A stretch of 64,000 nucleotides of DNA from assembly GCF_015477765.1 (NCBI RefSeq), contig NZ_JADLQQ010000016.1, forward strand, positions 119,129 to 183,128, read 5' to 3'. The notes under the pieces are model-generated. The model was not told the origin of the DNA, made no database searches, and saw nothing but the letters and a program-made list of their open reading frames with translations. The stretch is from Nocardia transvalensis. Its GTDB lineage: Bacteria > Actinomycetota > Actinomycetes > Mycobacteriales > Mycobacteriaceae. This document shows, piece after piece, positions 28,182-36,643 of this stretch (positions are counted from its first letter, which is position 1; every line of letters starts with the position of its first letter). The position numbers were made by a program, and so were the translations under genes.

Positions 28182-29285
28182 CTACTTCAGCTCGGGATGC
28201 TCTGCGTAGAGCTCGCGGAGGACGGACATGTCGAACAGTTGGTCGGCCTCGATGGTGATTTTGGCCTTGGCGAGGGCCTCGATGTTTTGGGCTATGAGTT
28301 TGTCGGTCATGGTGAACAGGCCGTTGGCTCTGGTGTCGTCGGAGACGACCAGGTCGTTCTGGGCCTTGGCGGACTGGATTTGTTCGGCCAGGTCCAGGCG
28401 TTGGTCCTTGCCGTAGATCTCGACGGCGAGGCGGGCGCTTTCGGCGGGGTTGGCCACGGCGTCCTTCCAGCCCTTGATTTCGGCCGCCAGGAAGGCCTTC
28501 AACTTGTCGCGCTCGGAGTCGATGGTCTGCTGGCGCACCGTCAGGGTCTCGGCGGTCAGCGGGAGGCCGTAGTCGGCGAACAGGAAATGGGCGGTCTGGA
28601 AACCCTTGGCCGCCAGGGTGATCGGCTCATTGGTCACATAGCTCACCCAGCCGTCGACCTCGCCGTTGGCCAGCGGGGTCGGATCGAACTGGGCGGGCAC
28701 GATCTGAACATCGTTCGGCGTCATGCCGTTGGCGGCCAGCAGCGCGGTGAAGATCAGCTGATTGGTGTCCTGCACGCCGATCTTGCGCCCCTTCATCTCG
28801 ATCGGGGAGGAGATCGGCTTGGCCGCCGAACTGACGATGCAGAACGGATTCTTCTGGTAGGTGGTGCCGATGATCTTGGCGGGCAACCCGTCCAGCACGG
28901 CGGGCGCGGTGGTCTGCGGCGCGGACATGCCGAGCCAGATCTTGCCGGTATCCAGCCCGGCCTCCACCGACGTACTGGCGGCACCGCCCGCGATCAGGTC
29001 GACGTGCCCGAATCCGGCGTCCCGGTAGTAACCCTTGCTGTCGGCGAAGTACTCACCGGCGAATTCGATGTTCTTCAACCACGACAGCTGAATGGCGACG
29101 GTGCCGTACTTGGAGCCGTCGGGCGTGGTGCCGTTGTTGTTCCCGGACGTGGAGTCGTCACCGCAGGCCGCGAGCATTCCGCCACCAGCGAGCGCGAGGC
29201 CCGTGGCTGCGGAGAACCGAAGGAAGGACCGACGGTCCAGGGGTGGAAACTTCCGGGCCGATGAGGGGCCTGTCACGCGAGTCAT
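28182..29285 (-). CDS. NMT1/THI5-like ABC substrate-binding lipoprotein (Tat)
   Basis: This 367-residue protein has a twin-arginine signal (DRRSFLRFSAATGLALAGG) running into a lipobox LAAC, so it should be exported folded and lipid-anchored. The body is of the NMT1/ThiY/SsuA type (IQLSWLKNIEFAGEYFADSK). Substrates of this class include thiamine pyrimidines, taurine and purine-like rings; none can be fixed from sequence. ATG 29285 follows a TAGATT box by 6 nt (leaderless type), so it may have its own promoter within the operon. Confidence 0.82.
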   Translation of the reverse strand: MTRVTGPSSARKFPPLDRRSFLRFSAATGLALAGGGMLAACGDDSTSGNNNGTTPDGSKYGTVAIQLSWLKNIEFAGEYFADSKGYYRDAGFGHVDLIAGGAASTSVEAGLDTGKIWLGMSAPQTTAPAVLDGLPAKIIGTTYQKNPFCIVSSAAKPISSPIEMKGRKIGVQDTNQLIFTALLAANGMTPNDVQIVPAQFDPTPLANGEVDGWVSYVTNEPITLAAKGFQTAHFLFADYGLPLTAETLTVRQQTIDSERDKLKAFLAAEIKGWKDAVANPAESARLAVEIYGKDQRLDLAEQIQSAKAQNDLVVSDDTRANGLFTMTDKLIAQNIEALAKAKITIEADQLFDMSVLRELYAEHPELK

Positions 29286-29366
29286 GCCGGAAATCTAGGG
29301 CGTTTCGATGACGAATTCTTTGCTTTCGACGGATCCACTGTGTGCTGCACGTAAACTTGTCCGCCC

Positions 29367-30164
29367 TCACCCCTTTCCGGCCTCCGGCCCGAACCTGGCC
29401 AGCACCAGATTCTCGATCACGCCGACGATCGCGTACAGCAGCACCGACACCACCGTCACCAGCACGATGGCGGCCCACAGCTTGTTGTACTGGAAGGTGG
29501 GGATGGCACGAATCAGCGTCGCGCCCAATCCGGTTCCGCTGCCGAGCCATTCGCCCAGCAGCGCCCCGATGAGTGCACCCGGCACCGAGATCCGCGCCGC
29601 CGCGAATACCGACGGCAGCGCCGCGGGCACGGCCACCATGCGCAGCCGCGTCCACCGCGAACCACCGTAGGCGGCAACGAGTTCCATGGCCTGAGCGGAC
29701 GCCGAGCGCAGTCCGGTCATGATCATGACCAGGGCCGGGAAGAAGACCACGATCGCCGCCATCACCGTCACACCGACCACCCCGCGCCCGAACACCAGCA
29801 CGATGATCGGCGTCAGCGCCACCAGCGGCACCGACCGCAGCAGCATCGCGACCGGCATGAACGACTGCTCGACCGCGGGCAGGGTGACGAACAGCGCGGC
29901 CACCACCAGGGCGGCCACCATCCCGACGCCGAATCCGATCGCGGCGTCGGTCAGCGTGATCCTCAGGTCGGCAAGCAGCGCCTGCCGCGCGGTATCGGCG
30001 GAGGGCCCGGTGACCAGATAGTTCCACACATCACCCGGCGTCTTCCCCACCCGCGGACCCACCTGCGGGAACGCCTTCAGGAAGGCGTACCAGATCACCA
30101 GTATCAGAATCAGCGAAACAACCAGGGGGAACAGGAATTTCACGATCCGTCGCAGCGCGTTCAC
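29367..30164 (-). CDS. ABC transporter permease (SsuC/TauC type)
   Basis: A 265-residue inner-membrane permease has six predicted helices and the EAA-type loop AYGGSRWTRLRMVAVPAALP. The start GTG 30164 overlaps the stop of the other permease (GTGA). With its neighbours it forms an importer of the nitrate/sulfonate/NMT1 class. The two permeases are distinct proteins, so the channel is probably a heterodimer. Confidence 0.85.
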   Translation of the reverse strand: MNALRRIVKFLFPLVVSLILILVIWYAFLKAFPQVGPRVGKTPGDVWNYLVTGPSADTARQALLADLRITLTDAAIGFGVGMVAALVVAALFVTLPAVEQSFMPVAMLLRSVPLVALTPIIVLVFGRGVVGVTVMAAIVVFFPALVMIMTGLRSASAQAMELVAAYGGSRWTRLRMVAVPAALPSVFAAARISVPGALIGALLGEWLGSGTGLGATLIRAIPTFQYNKLWAAIVLVTVVSVLLYAIVGVIENLVLARFGPEAGKG

Positions 30165-30910
30165 GCCCGCACCTCCCGCCCGGTCCACGGCGCCGATAGC
30201 CGCGCGACCAGGGCCACCACGGCGTAGCCGAGCCCCGCGAGCGCGGCGGCGGCCAAGGCCATACCCCAGGTGCGCGGGACGTTGTAGGCGGTCTGCGCCG
30301 CGGTCAGCGCCACCCCGATACCGCTGTCCACGCCGCCCAGATACTCGCCGATGATCGCGCCGAGCACCGCCGAGGGCGCCGCGATCTTCAACGCCGCCAA
30401 CGTATTCGGCAGGGCGGCGATCACCTGCACACGCCGCAGCTGCTGCCAGCGCCCGCCGCCGTAGGCGCGGACCAGATCGAGGCTGGTGCGATCGGCCGAA
30501 CGCAGCCCGGACACCGTGCCGACCATGGTGGTGAAGAAGCAGTAGATGGCGGCCAGGAACACCGTAGGCGTGCGCCCGCCGAACACCACCAGAATGATCG
30601 GCCCGAGCGCCAGCAGCGGTGTGCAGTAGCTGAGGATGGCGAGCTGGGTCGCCAGCGATTCGATGGGCGGCACCAGCATCACCAGCACGGCCAGCGCGAT
30701 GGCCAGGCCGTTACCCCAGGCGAAGCCCTGCAGCGCACCCCAGGCCGTGATCCGGAAGTTCGGCCCGTACAGCGCCCAGCCGTCGATGTACATGGTGTGC
30801 ACGACATTCCACGGAGTCGGGATGGTGCCCCCGGCGACCCCGAGCGCGGCCAGTACCCACCACAGGGCGATCAGCGCGGCGATACCGAGCGCCCCACCCA
30901 TCCGCGTCAT
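30161..30910 (-). CDS. ABC transporter permease (SsuC/TauC type)
   Basis: This 249-residue permease has the EAA-type loop AYGGGRWQQLRRVQVIAALP, which contacts the ATPase. The start ATG 30910 has GGAAAGGA upstream. It lies 70 nt after the ATPase gene and is translationally coupled to the second permease. Together with the ATPase and the Tat lipoprotein it completes a four-gene importer. Confidence 0.85.
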   Translation of the reverse strand: MTRMGGALGIAALIALWWVLAALGVAGGTIPTPWNVVHTMYIDGWALYGPNFRITAWGALQGFAWGNGLAIALAVLVMLVPPIESLATQLAILSYCTPLLALGPIILVVFGGRTPTVFLAAIYCFFTTMVGTVSGLRSADRTSLDLVRAYGGGRWQQLRRVQVIAALPNTLAALKIAAPSAVLGAIIGEYLGGVDSGIGVALTAAQTAYNVPRTWGMALAAAALAGLGYAVVALVARLSAPWTGREVRA

Positions 30911-30980
30911 GCTCTGTCCTTTCCGCAATGAGCGGAGCCCTCCGTGGTTACACTCCGCTGCCGCCTCCGGACCTGACCCC

Positions 30981-31820
30981 TCATTCCGCCACCTCCGTAA
31001 CCCCCAGGGCCGCTTCCGCTTCGGCTTCGATGCCGCCGTGTCCACTGCGGCCGAACAGCAGCTCCGACAGATAGTCGTGCAGGCGATGGAATTCCGGCGA
31101 GCGCATCATGTCGGGGGTGCGCGGGCGCGGGAGGTCGATCTCGACCGTCTCCACCACCCGGCCCGGTCGCGGGCTCATCACCGCCACCACATCCGACAGG
31201 AACACCGCCTCACCGATGCCGTGGGTGACCATGAGCGTGGTGGCGGGCTTCTCGGTCCAGATGCGCAGCAGTTCGAGGTTCAGCCGCTGGCGGGTCATAT
31301 CGTCGAGCGCGCCGAACGGCTCGTCGAGCAGCAGCACCGTGGGCTTCACCGCCAGCGCTCGCGCGATCGAAACCCGTTGGCGCATACCACCGCTCAGCTG
31401 CGCCGGTTTCGCCTTCTCGAAGCCCTCCAGGCCCACCAGCGCGACCAGGTCGGCAATCAGTTTCGGTTCCACCGGCAGCCCGGCCACCTGCAGCGGCAGT
31501 TTGATATTGGATTCCACACTGCGCCAGGGCAACAGCGCCGCATCCTGGAAGGCGATGCCGAATTCGTGGCGGCGCCGCAGTTCCTCCGGCGTCGCCCCGT
31601 TGATGCGGGCGGTACCCGCCGTGGGTGTCTCGAGTCCGGCCAGGATCCGCAGGACCGTCGACTTCCCGCACCCCGAGGGACCCAGTAGCGACAGGAATGC
31701 GCCCTGTTCGGTGTGCAGATCCACCGACTCCAGCGCCTGCACCCTGCGCCGGCCGACCCGGAAGGTCTTGGTGAGTCCGCTGATGTGAATGCCCGTGCCC
31801 GCGGCCTCCGTACTGCTCAT
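30981..31820 (-). CDS. ABC transporter ATP-binding protein (SsuB/TauB type)
   Basis: The 279-residue ATPase has Walker A GPSGCGKST, the Q-loop FQDAALLPWR, the signature LSGGMRQRVSIARAL, Walker B VLLLDEPFGALD and the H-loop His in VTHGIGEAVFL. It energises the two permeases encoded downstream. ATG 31820 follows TAGTGT by 7 nt, so the operon mRNA is probably leaderless; an in-frame GTG at 31829 is an alternative. Confidence 0.88.
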   Translation of the reverse strand: MSSTEAAGTGIHISGLTKTFRVGRRRVQALESVDLHTEQGAFLSLLGPSGCGKSTVLRILAGLETPTAGTARINGATPEELRRRHEFGIAFQDAALLPWRSVESNIKLPLQVAGLPVEPKLIADLVALVGLEGFEKAKPAQLSGGMRQRVSIARALAVKPTVLLLDEPFGALDDMTRQRLNLELLRIWTEKPATTLMVTHGIGEAVFLSDVVAVMSPRPGRVVETVEIDLPRPRTPDMMRSPEFHRLHDYLSELLFGRSGHGGIEAEAEAALGVTEVAE

Positions 31821-31836
31821 ATCCGTCACACTAGGA

Positions 31837-31848
31837 GCAACCGGTTGC
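31837..31848. promoter_or_regulatory. Palindrome GCAACCGGTTGC before the ABC operon
   Basis: A perfect 12-bp palindrome lies 16 bp before the ATPase start, just upstream of its -10 box. Occupancy would be expected to affect the promoter. The regulator is unknown; no regulator gene is adjacent. Confidence 0.4.
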
Positions 31849-31886
31849 ACCGATATTGCGAATCGGCCCATCAGATTTCGACGGAG

Positions 31887-32291
31887 TTACCACCCGGGTT
31901 CGAACCAGACGCGGGCCGAGCGGCGAAACAGCAGCACGATCACCACGACCGACGCGATCGGCCCGAGCCAGCCCGGCGGGCGTCCCTCGGCGATCGAGGG
32001 CACGGTCCACAGCATGTTCAACCCGGCCAGCAGGATCGCGCCGATCCGGATCTTGTCACCGACCGCGCCGAAGCCGAGCGCCAGCAGCCCCAGCAACCAG
32101 CTGGGCACGAAGGCGATCGAGACGATCAACGCCAGGTGCGCCCCGAGCAACCACCAGGCCGTCGCCGCGCAGACGACCCCGACCACCGCGATACCGATCG
32201 CGATCAGCTGCGCCGCCCGCACCGCGGCGGGCATCCGCGCGGAGCCGGTGCGATCCGTCCAGGGATCGTGACGAAACCCGCTGTCGGACAT
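31887..32291 (-). CDS. Small four-helix membrane protein, unknown function
   Basis: This 134-residue protein has about four hydrophobic segments (AAQLIAIGIAVVGVVCAATA; LALIVSIAFVPSWLLGLLAL; IGAILLAGLNMLWTV; IASVVVIVLLF). No family is recognised. ATG 32291 follows TACATT by 7 nt (leaderless type). A GTG at 32321 could add ten residues. It lies 66 nt upstream of the ABC operon on the same strand, but the ATPase has its own promoter. Confidence 0.6.
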   Translation of the reverse strand: MSDSGFRHDPWTDRTGSARMPAAVRAAQLIAIGIAVVGVVCAATAWWLLGAHLALIVSIAFVPSWLLGLLALGFGAVGDKIRIGAILLAGLNMLWTVPSIAEGRPPGWLGPIASVVVIVLLFRRSARVWFEPGW

Positions 32292-32359
32292 GCAGCGAAA
32301 TGTACCGCGCGGTTCGGTCACGGCCGTGGCAACGCGCGGTCACGATCGTTCCCCGATCC

Positions 32360-32388
32360 TCGAAAACACCCTCTGACGTGGGGATAAT
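32360..32388 (+). promoter_or_regulatory. Promoter of the small gene at 32449
   Basis: A TCGAAA box (32360-32365) and a GATAAT box (32383-32388) are exactly 17 nt apart. Transcription would start near 32395 and give a leader of about 54 nt, with a small hairpin CATCG-CGG-CGATG just before the ribosome binding site. Confidence 0.5.
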
Positions 32389-32448
32389 TTTCTGAAGGGG
32401 CATCGTTGGGGGTCATCGCGGCGATGCCGTGGCACGCGAGGAGACGGT

Positions 32449-32685
32449 ATGGCCATCGGCACCTTCATCTACATCGACGCGGACGGGAATCGGCGGGTAC
32501 TCACCGACCCCGTCGACACCATCGCCTACAACGTCGAATTGTGGATAGCTGCCGAGGTGATCAACAACACCGACACCACCGCGTGGCTGCACGAGGAGGA
32601 GGACGGCGACGGGCGCTCGCATCCCGTCGCACCCGGCGACCACCTGCAGCCCGATGAGGTCGTCGCCAGCGTGGTGTTCGCCTGA
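32449..32685 (+). CDS. Small acidic protein, unknown function
   Basis: The product has 78 residues, is acidic and probably beta-rich (TFIYIDADGNRRVLTDP; AAEVINNTDTTAWLHEEEDG). It has no signal peptide, membrane helix or recognised domain. GAGGAG lies upstream of the ATG and a good promoter precedes it. It ends 3 nt from the end of the convergent aldolase gene. Confidence 0.6.
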   Translation: MAIGTFIYIDADGNRRVLTDPVDTIAYNVELWIAAEVINNTDTTAWLHEEEDGDGRSHPVAPGDHLQPDEVVASVVFA

Positions 32686-32688
32686 GGG

Positions 32689-33513
32689 TCAGGCCAGCAA
32701 CCGCAGGAGGTGCTCGGCCTCGGCCTGCACTGCATCGCGGCCGGGGCCCAGATATCTGCGCGGATCCGACACGCTGAGGTTCTCGGTCAGCACCGTCAGA
32801 ATCTCCTGGCTCAGAGCCATGTTCAGCCGGGTGGCGATATTGATCTTCGTCATCCCGTGCCGGACGGCCGATCGCAGCCCGCCGTCGGGCACGCCGGACG
32901 AGCCGTGCAGCACCAGCGGCACCGGGACCTTCGCGGCCAGCCGCACGATCAGTTCGTCGTCGAGGCGGGCGTCGCGGGTGTGCATGGCGTGCGAGGAGCC
33001 CACGGCGACCGCCAGCGCGTCGACTCCCGTCGCGGCGACGAACGACACGGCCTCGTCGGGATCGGTACGCACCCAGGGCTTGTGGGCGCCGCCCTTCCCA
33101 CCGACCTCGCCGAGTTCGGCCTCGACGAACGTGTCGCGCCGATGACACCAGCGCACGATCTCGGCCGTGGTGGCGAGGTTTTCGGCGTAGTCGAGGGTGG
33201 ATCCGTCGTACATCACCGAGGTCACCCCGAGTTCGACGGCCTCGGTGATCAATTCGCGTTCGGTCGCGTGGTCCAGGTGCACGGTGAGGTCGGCGGTGCT
33301 GTCGGCGGCGATCTGCAGGCAGGCCCGGGCCAGCGGTTTCAGACTGCCGTGATAGCGCACCGTGTTCTGCGAGATCTGGAGGATCGCCGGGCGTTTCGCC
33401 GCTTCCGCAGCGGCGGCGACGGCCTCTGCATGCTCGAGCGCGATCACATTGAACGCGGCCAGGCCGCCGGGACGCGCGACGGCGATCAGATCGGGCACGG
33501 GCAGCAGGGTCAT
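32689..33513 (-). CDS. Class II (tagatose/fructose-bisphosphate) aldolase
   Basis: The 274-residue enzyme is a zinc-dependent class II aldolase of the GatY/KbaY/FBA type. Zinc ligands lie in VHLDHATE, SSHAMH and LHGSSGVP; the active-site segments YDGSTLDYAENLA and VEAELGEVGG and the phosphate-binding KINIAT are present. In this operon it should split tagatose 1,6-bisphosphate into glyceraldehyde 3-phosphate and DHAP. AGGAG precedes the ATG. It is the last gene of the amino-sugar operon. Confidence 0.85.
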   Translation of the reverse strand: MTLLPVPDLIAVARPGGLAAFNVIALEHAEAVAAAAEAAKRPAILQISQNTVRYHGSLKPLARACLQIAADSTADLTVHLDHATERELITEAVELGVTSVMYDGSTLDYAENLATTAEIVRWCHRRDTFVEAELGEVGGKGGAHKPWVRTDPDEAVSFVAATGVDALAVAVGSSHAMHTRDARLDDELIVRLAAKVPVPLVLHGSSGVPDGGLRSAVRHGMTKINIATRLNMALSQEILTVLTENLSVSDPRRYLGPGRDAVQAEAEHLLRLLA

Positions 33514-33522
33514 CGGGGACTC

Positions 33523-34455
33523 CTAGGTATTGCTCAGATCGGTGACGACGACGGTCGGCGCCAGCCGGGTCCGCAGGGACCTGTCGATTTCTCCGGCCAC
33601 CGGAATGACCACGGCCGCAGCGGAAGTCGCCACGGCATCGACGAGGACGGCGGGCCAGTCCGGTTTCGGGTCGACGGACAGGGCGGCGATCACGGCGGCC
33701 GCCGCGGCATCGCCCGCGCCGGTCGGATTTCCGGCCATGGGTTCGGGCAGCGCGGCCGACCAGGCTCCCGCGGCGGTGACGGCGACCATGCCCGCGCCGC
33801 CCCGGGTGGCGATCACCGCGTAGACGCCGCGATCGATGAGTGGCCGCGCCGCGGTGACCATCTCCTCGGCGGTGTCGGGCGAGGTTCCGGTCAGGCGACG
33901 CAGTTCGTCACCGTTGGGCATGAGGACCACACCGGGGATCCGGGCAGCCAGTTCCAGCGCGCGACCGTCGACATCGCAGATGGTGGGTATTCCGGCGGCG
34001 AGTGCGGTGCGGGCCAGTTCGGCGGGCACGGAGTCGGCGACCCCGGCGGGCAAGGAGCCCGAGACGACCATGGCTCCGGTGTCGGGGAGCAGTCCGTTGA
34101 CTCGGACCATCAGCTGGTCGACGGCGTACGGATCATTCACCCGCGCACCGGGTTCCCACAGCGAGGTGGCTGTCCCGTCGTCGGATTCGCTGATCACCAG
34201 GGTCCGCCGCACCCACGGCAGGGCGTGCACGAAATCCACGGGAAGTTCCAGCTCCGCGGCGGCAGCGAAGGCATAGTCGGCGAAACCTGTTGCGCGGGAA
34301 TATATTCCGAGTTGATTGAGCACGCGGGTCACGTTGATGCCCTTGCCGCCGATGCGCTGTTCGACCGACAGCACCCGATGGACCCGGCCTCGTTCGAAAC
34401 GCTCCAACCGGTAGGTCAGATCGTAGGCGGGATTCATGGTCACGGTGAGGATCAC
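33523..34455 (-). CDS. 1-phosphofructokinase / tagatose-6-phosphate kinase family (LacC-like)
   Basis: This 310-residue PfkB-family kinase starts MILTVTMNPAYDLTYRLERF. It has the LacC/FruK block GGKGINVTRVLNQLG and the anion-hole and catalytic segment NPTGAGDAAAAAVIAAL. The GTG start overlaps the nagA-like stop (GTGA). Sequence alone does not separate fructose 1-phosphate from tagatose 6-phosphate kinases. The operon, with a GalN6P-deaminase-like SIS protein and a class II aldolase, favours tagatose 6-phosphate. Confidence 0.82.
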   Translation of the reverse strand: MILTVTMNPAYDLTYRLERFERGRVHRVLSVEQRIGGKGINVTRVLNQLGIYSRATGFADYAFAAAAELELPVDFVHALPWVRRTLVISESDDGTATSLWEPGARVNDPYAVDQLMVRVNGLLPDTGAMVVSGSLPAGVADSVPAELARTALAAGIPTICDVDGRALELAARIPGVVLMPNGDELRRLTGTSPDTAEEMVTAARPLIDRGVYAVIATRGGAGMVAVTAAGAWSAALPEPMAGNPTGAGDAAAAAVIAALSVDPKPDWPAVLVDAVATSAAAVVIPVAGEIDRSLRTRLAPTVVVTDLSNT

Positions 34456-35603
34456 GTCAACCACTGTCCATGGCGCAGCACGCAACGCAACCCCAAGTCG
34501 TCGTCTACCACTATGGCATCGGCGTACATTCCGGGCCGCAGATCTCCCACGTCGGTCAGGCCGACCACCGCCGCCGGGGTCGCCGTGGCCGCGCGCACGG
34601 CATCCGCCAGCGGCACCCCGCACTCGCGAACCGCCCAGCGCAGACACCGCAGCAAGGTGGCGGTGCCCCCGGCGATCGATCCGTTGGCGATCCGCGCGAC
34701 ACCGTCGACGACCCGGACCTGTTGTGGGCCCAGGCGGTAATCCCCGTCGGGCAGCCCGGTCGCCTGCATGGCATCGGTGATCAGGGCGACCCGATCCCGG
34801 GCGGTGGCGAAAACCAGTGCGCCGAAACCGGGTTCCAGATGTACGCCGTCACCGATGAGCTCGACGACCGCCTGCCCCTCCGCCGCAGCCACCAGCCCAG
34901 CCGCGACCGGCCCCGGGTCGCGGTGATGCAGCGGCGGCATCCCATTGGCCAGATGTGTGACCACGCTCCCGAGGCCCTTGGGCCGCAAGGCCTCCCGGAA
35001 CCGTGCGTACGCGGTATCGCTGTGACCGAGAGCCACCACGACACCGCTGCCGGCGAGCGCCTCGGCGGCGGCCTCGTACCCCGGCCGTTCGGGTGCGAGG
35101 GTCATCATCCGCAACGTCCCGTCGGCCGCATCGAGCAATCGCTCGATCAACGCCGGGTCGGGATCGGTGAGAAATCTCGGATCCTGTGCCCCGCAGCGCG
35201 CTTCGGACAGGAACGGGCCCTCCACATGAATCCCCGCGAGCGCCCCCTCCGCCGTCAGCTCACGCAGCACCCGCGTCTGCGCCACCATGTCGTCGGGCGC
35301 ACCGGTGACCACACTCGCCACCACACTGGTAGTCCCCTGCGACCGGTGATATTCGGCCGCTGCCCGAGCCTCCGCCGCATCGGTGGTATCGAACCGCGCC
35401 CCGAACCCGCCGTGATTGTGAATATCCACCAGCCCGGGCAACACCGTCCCCAGATGCGGCGGTAGCTCCGAATTCCGCTGCGCCGCTGACCATTCCGCGG
35501 CTGTCTGTACGGCAACGATCCGCTCACCGTCCACCGTCACCACACCGTCGTCGATCAGGTACGACGGCGCCACGACCCGCCCCCGCAGGTACACCTCGCT
35601 CAT
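34452..35603 (-). CDS. N-acetylhexosamine-6-phosphate deacetylase (NagA/AgaA)
   Basis: The 383-residue amidohydrolase removes acetate from N-acetylglucosamine 6-phosphate or N-acetylgalactosamine 6-phosphate. Metal and active-site motifs are GLVDIHNHGGFG, HVEGPFLSE, ALGHSDTAY, THLANGMPPLHHRDPG and ALITDAMQATG. The Glu in HVEGPF and the Asp in ITDAMQ are intact. ATG 35603 has GGGAGGAG upstream. The downstream kinase start overlaps its stop. Whether the natural substrate is the gluco or galacto form is inferred from the operon. Confidence 0.9.
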   Translation of the reverse strand: MSEVYLRGRVVAPSYLIDDGVVTVDGERIVAVQTAAEWSAAQRNSELPPHLGTVLPGLVDIHNHGGFGARFDTTDAAEARAAAEYHRSQGTTSVVASVVTGAPDDMVAQTRVLRELTAEGALAGIHVEGPFLSEARCGAQDPRFLTDPDPALIERLLDAADGTLRMMTLAPERPGYEAAAEALAGSGVVVALGHSDTAYARFREALRPKGLGSVVTHLANGMPPLHHRDPGPVAAGLVAAAEGQAVVELIGDGVHLEPGFGALVFATARDRVALITDAMQATGLPDGDYRLGPQQVRVVDGVARIANGSIAGGTATLLRCLRWAVRECGVPLADAVRAATATPAAVVGLTDVGDLRPGMYADAIVVDDDLGLRCVLRHGQWLT

Positions 35604-35706
35604 CGCTCCTCCCACCGCCGGCACCGCTCATCCCGACGTGCCCACCGCCCGCCGTCATCCCGGATCGACGAGGAAGCCGGGTGGATGGAGGGCAGGCCGA
35701 CAGCGG

Positions 35707-36633
35707 TCATTCGAGCGCTCCCACCCGGGCGAAGTAGGCCGCGCCGACCAAACCTGCGCGGGCACCGAATTCGCCGAGCACCACGCGGGGAGCCGGGGCG
35801 ATGCGGAGCAGGTCGACGAAGCGGGATTGCAGGGCCTCGGTGAGGACGGCGCCCGCACCCGCCAGGCCGCCGCCGAGGACGACCAGGTCGGGACAGGTGG
35901 CGTGGATGACGCCGAACAGGCCCTCGGCCAGGGCGTCGACGGCGTCGTCGACCACGGCGCGGGCGTCCGGATCGGTGTCGAGGACGGCGAAGACCGATTC
36001 GGCACCGGCGATCCTGCGGCCGGTGCGGGCGGTGTAGGCGCGGGCTATGGCGGCCCCGGAGGCGACCGTCTCCACACAGCCGACACTGCCGCACAGGCAG
36101 GGCAGTCCATCGCGATGGCGCACCGGGATGTGGCCGTACTCCCCGGACTGCCCGGCGGAGCCGCGCACCAGCCGCCCGTCGACCGACAGGGTTCCGGAGA
36201 TCCCGGTGCCGAGAATGACCACGCACACGTCGTCGTGGCCGCGCCCCGCGCCGTAGCGCCATTCGGCCCACCCCGCGACGGCGACATCGTGTTCGATCAA
36301 CACCGGAATATCCCACTGGTCGCGGAAGCGGTTGCCCACCTTGACATCCCGCCAGCCCACATTGCTGCTGAACACCGCGATGCCGCGCGCCGAGTCGACG
36401 ATCCCGGGCAGGACGACGGCCGCCCGCGCGACCCGGCCCCGCTGCGCCGCGGGCAACTCGTCCAGCAGCCGGGAACCGAGGTCGCCTATGGCATCGAAGG
36501 CGGCCTCCCCCGAGGGGGTCGCGACCGTGGCCGTGCCGAGCACGGCCCCGGCGGCATCGGTGATCTCACCCTTGGTCGTGGTCCCGCCGACATCGATGGC
36601 GAGCACCAGATCCGCGGGTCCGACGGCGGTCAC
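35707..36633 (-). CDS. ROK-family sugar kinase
   Basis: This 308-residue ROK protein has the ATP-binding DVGGTTTKG, the catalytic-Asp segment EHDVAVAGWAEW, GTGISGTL and the ROK zinc motif (GLPCLCGSVGCVE). It lacks the N-terminal HTH of ROK repressors, so it should be a kinase. In this operon it would phosphorylate the imported N-acetylhexosamine at C6, which an ABC importer delivers unphosphorylated. A GTG start with GAGGGG upstream lies 10 nt after the SIS gene. Confidence 0.85.
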   Translation of the reverse strand: MTAVGPADLVLAIDVGGTTTKGEITDAAGAVLGTATVATPSGEAAFDAIGDLGSRLLDELPAAQRGRVARAAVVLPGIVDSARGIAVFSSNVGWRDVKVGNRFRDQWDIPVLIEHDVAVAGWAEWRYGAGRGHDDVCVVILGTGISGTLSVDGRLVRGSAGQSGEYGHIPVRHRDGLPCLCGSVGCVETVASGAAIARAYTARTGRRIAGAESVFAVLDTDPDARAVVDDAVDALAEGLFGVIHATCPDLVVLGGGLAGAGAVLTEALQSRFVDLLRIAPAPRVVLGEFGARAGLVGAAYFARVGALE

Positions 36634-36643
36634 GACGTACCCC

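Noticed and set aside
31895..31920. GGTTCGAACC, resembling a tRNA T-arm
   Set aside because: It lies within the small membrane protein gene, and no acceptor or anticodon arm can be built around it.
32710..34740. 676-codon plus-strand frame opposite the aldolase and kinase
   Set aside because: Gly/His/Arg-rich shadow of two well-supported minus-strand genes.
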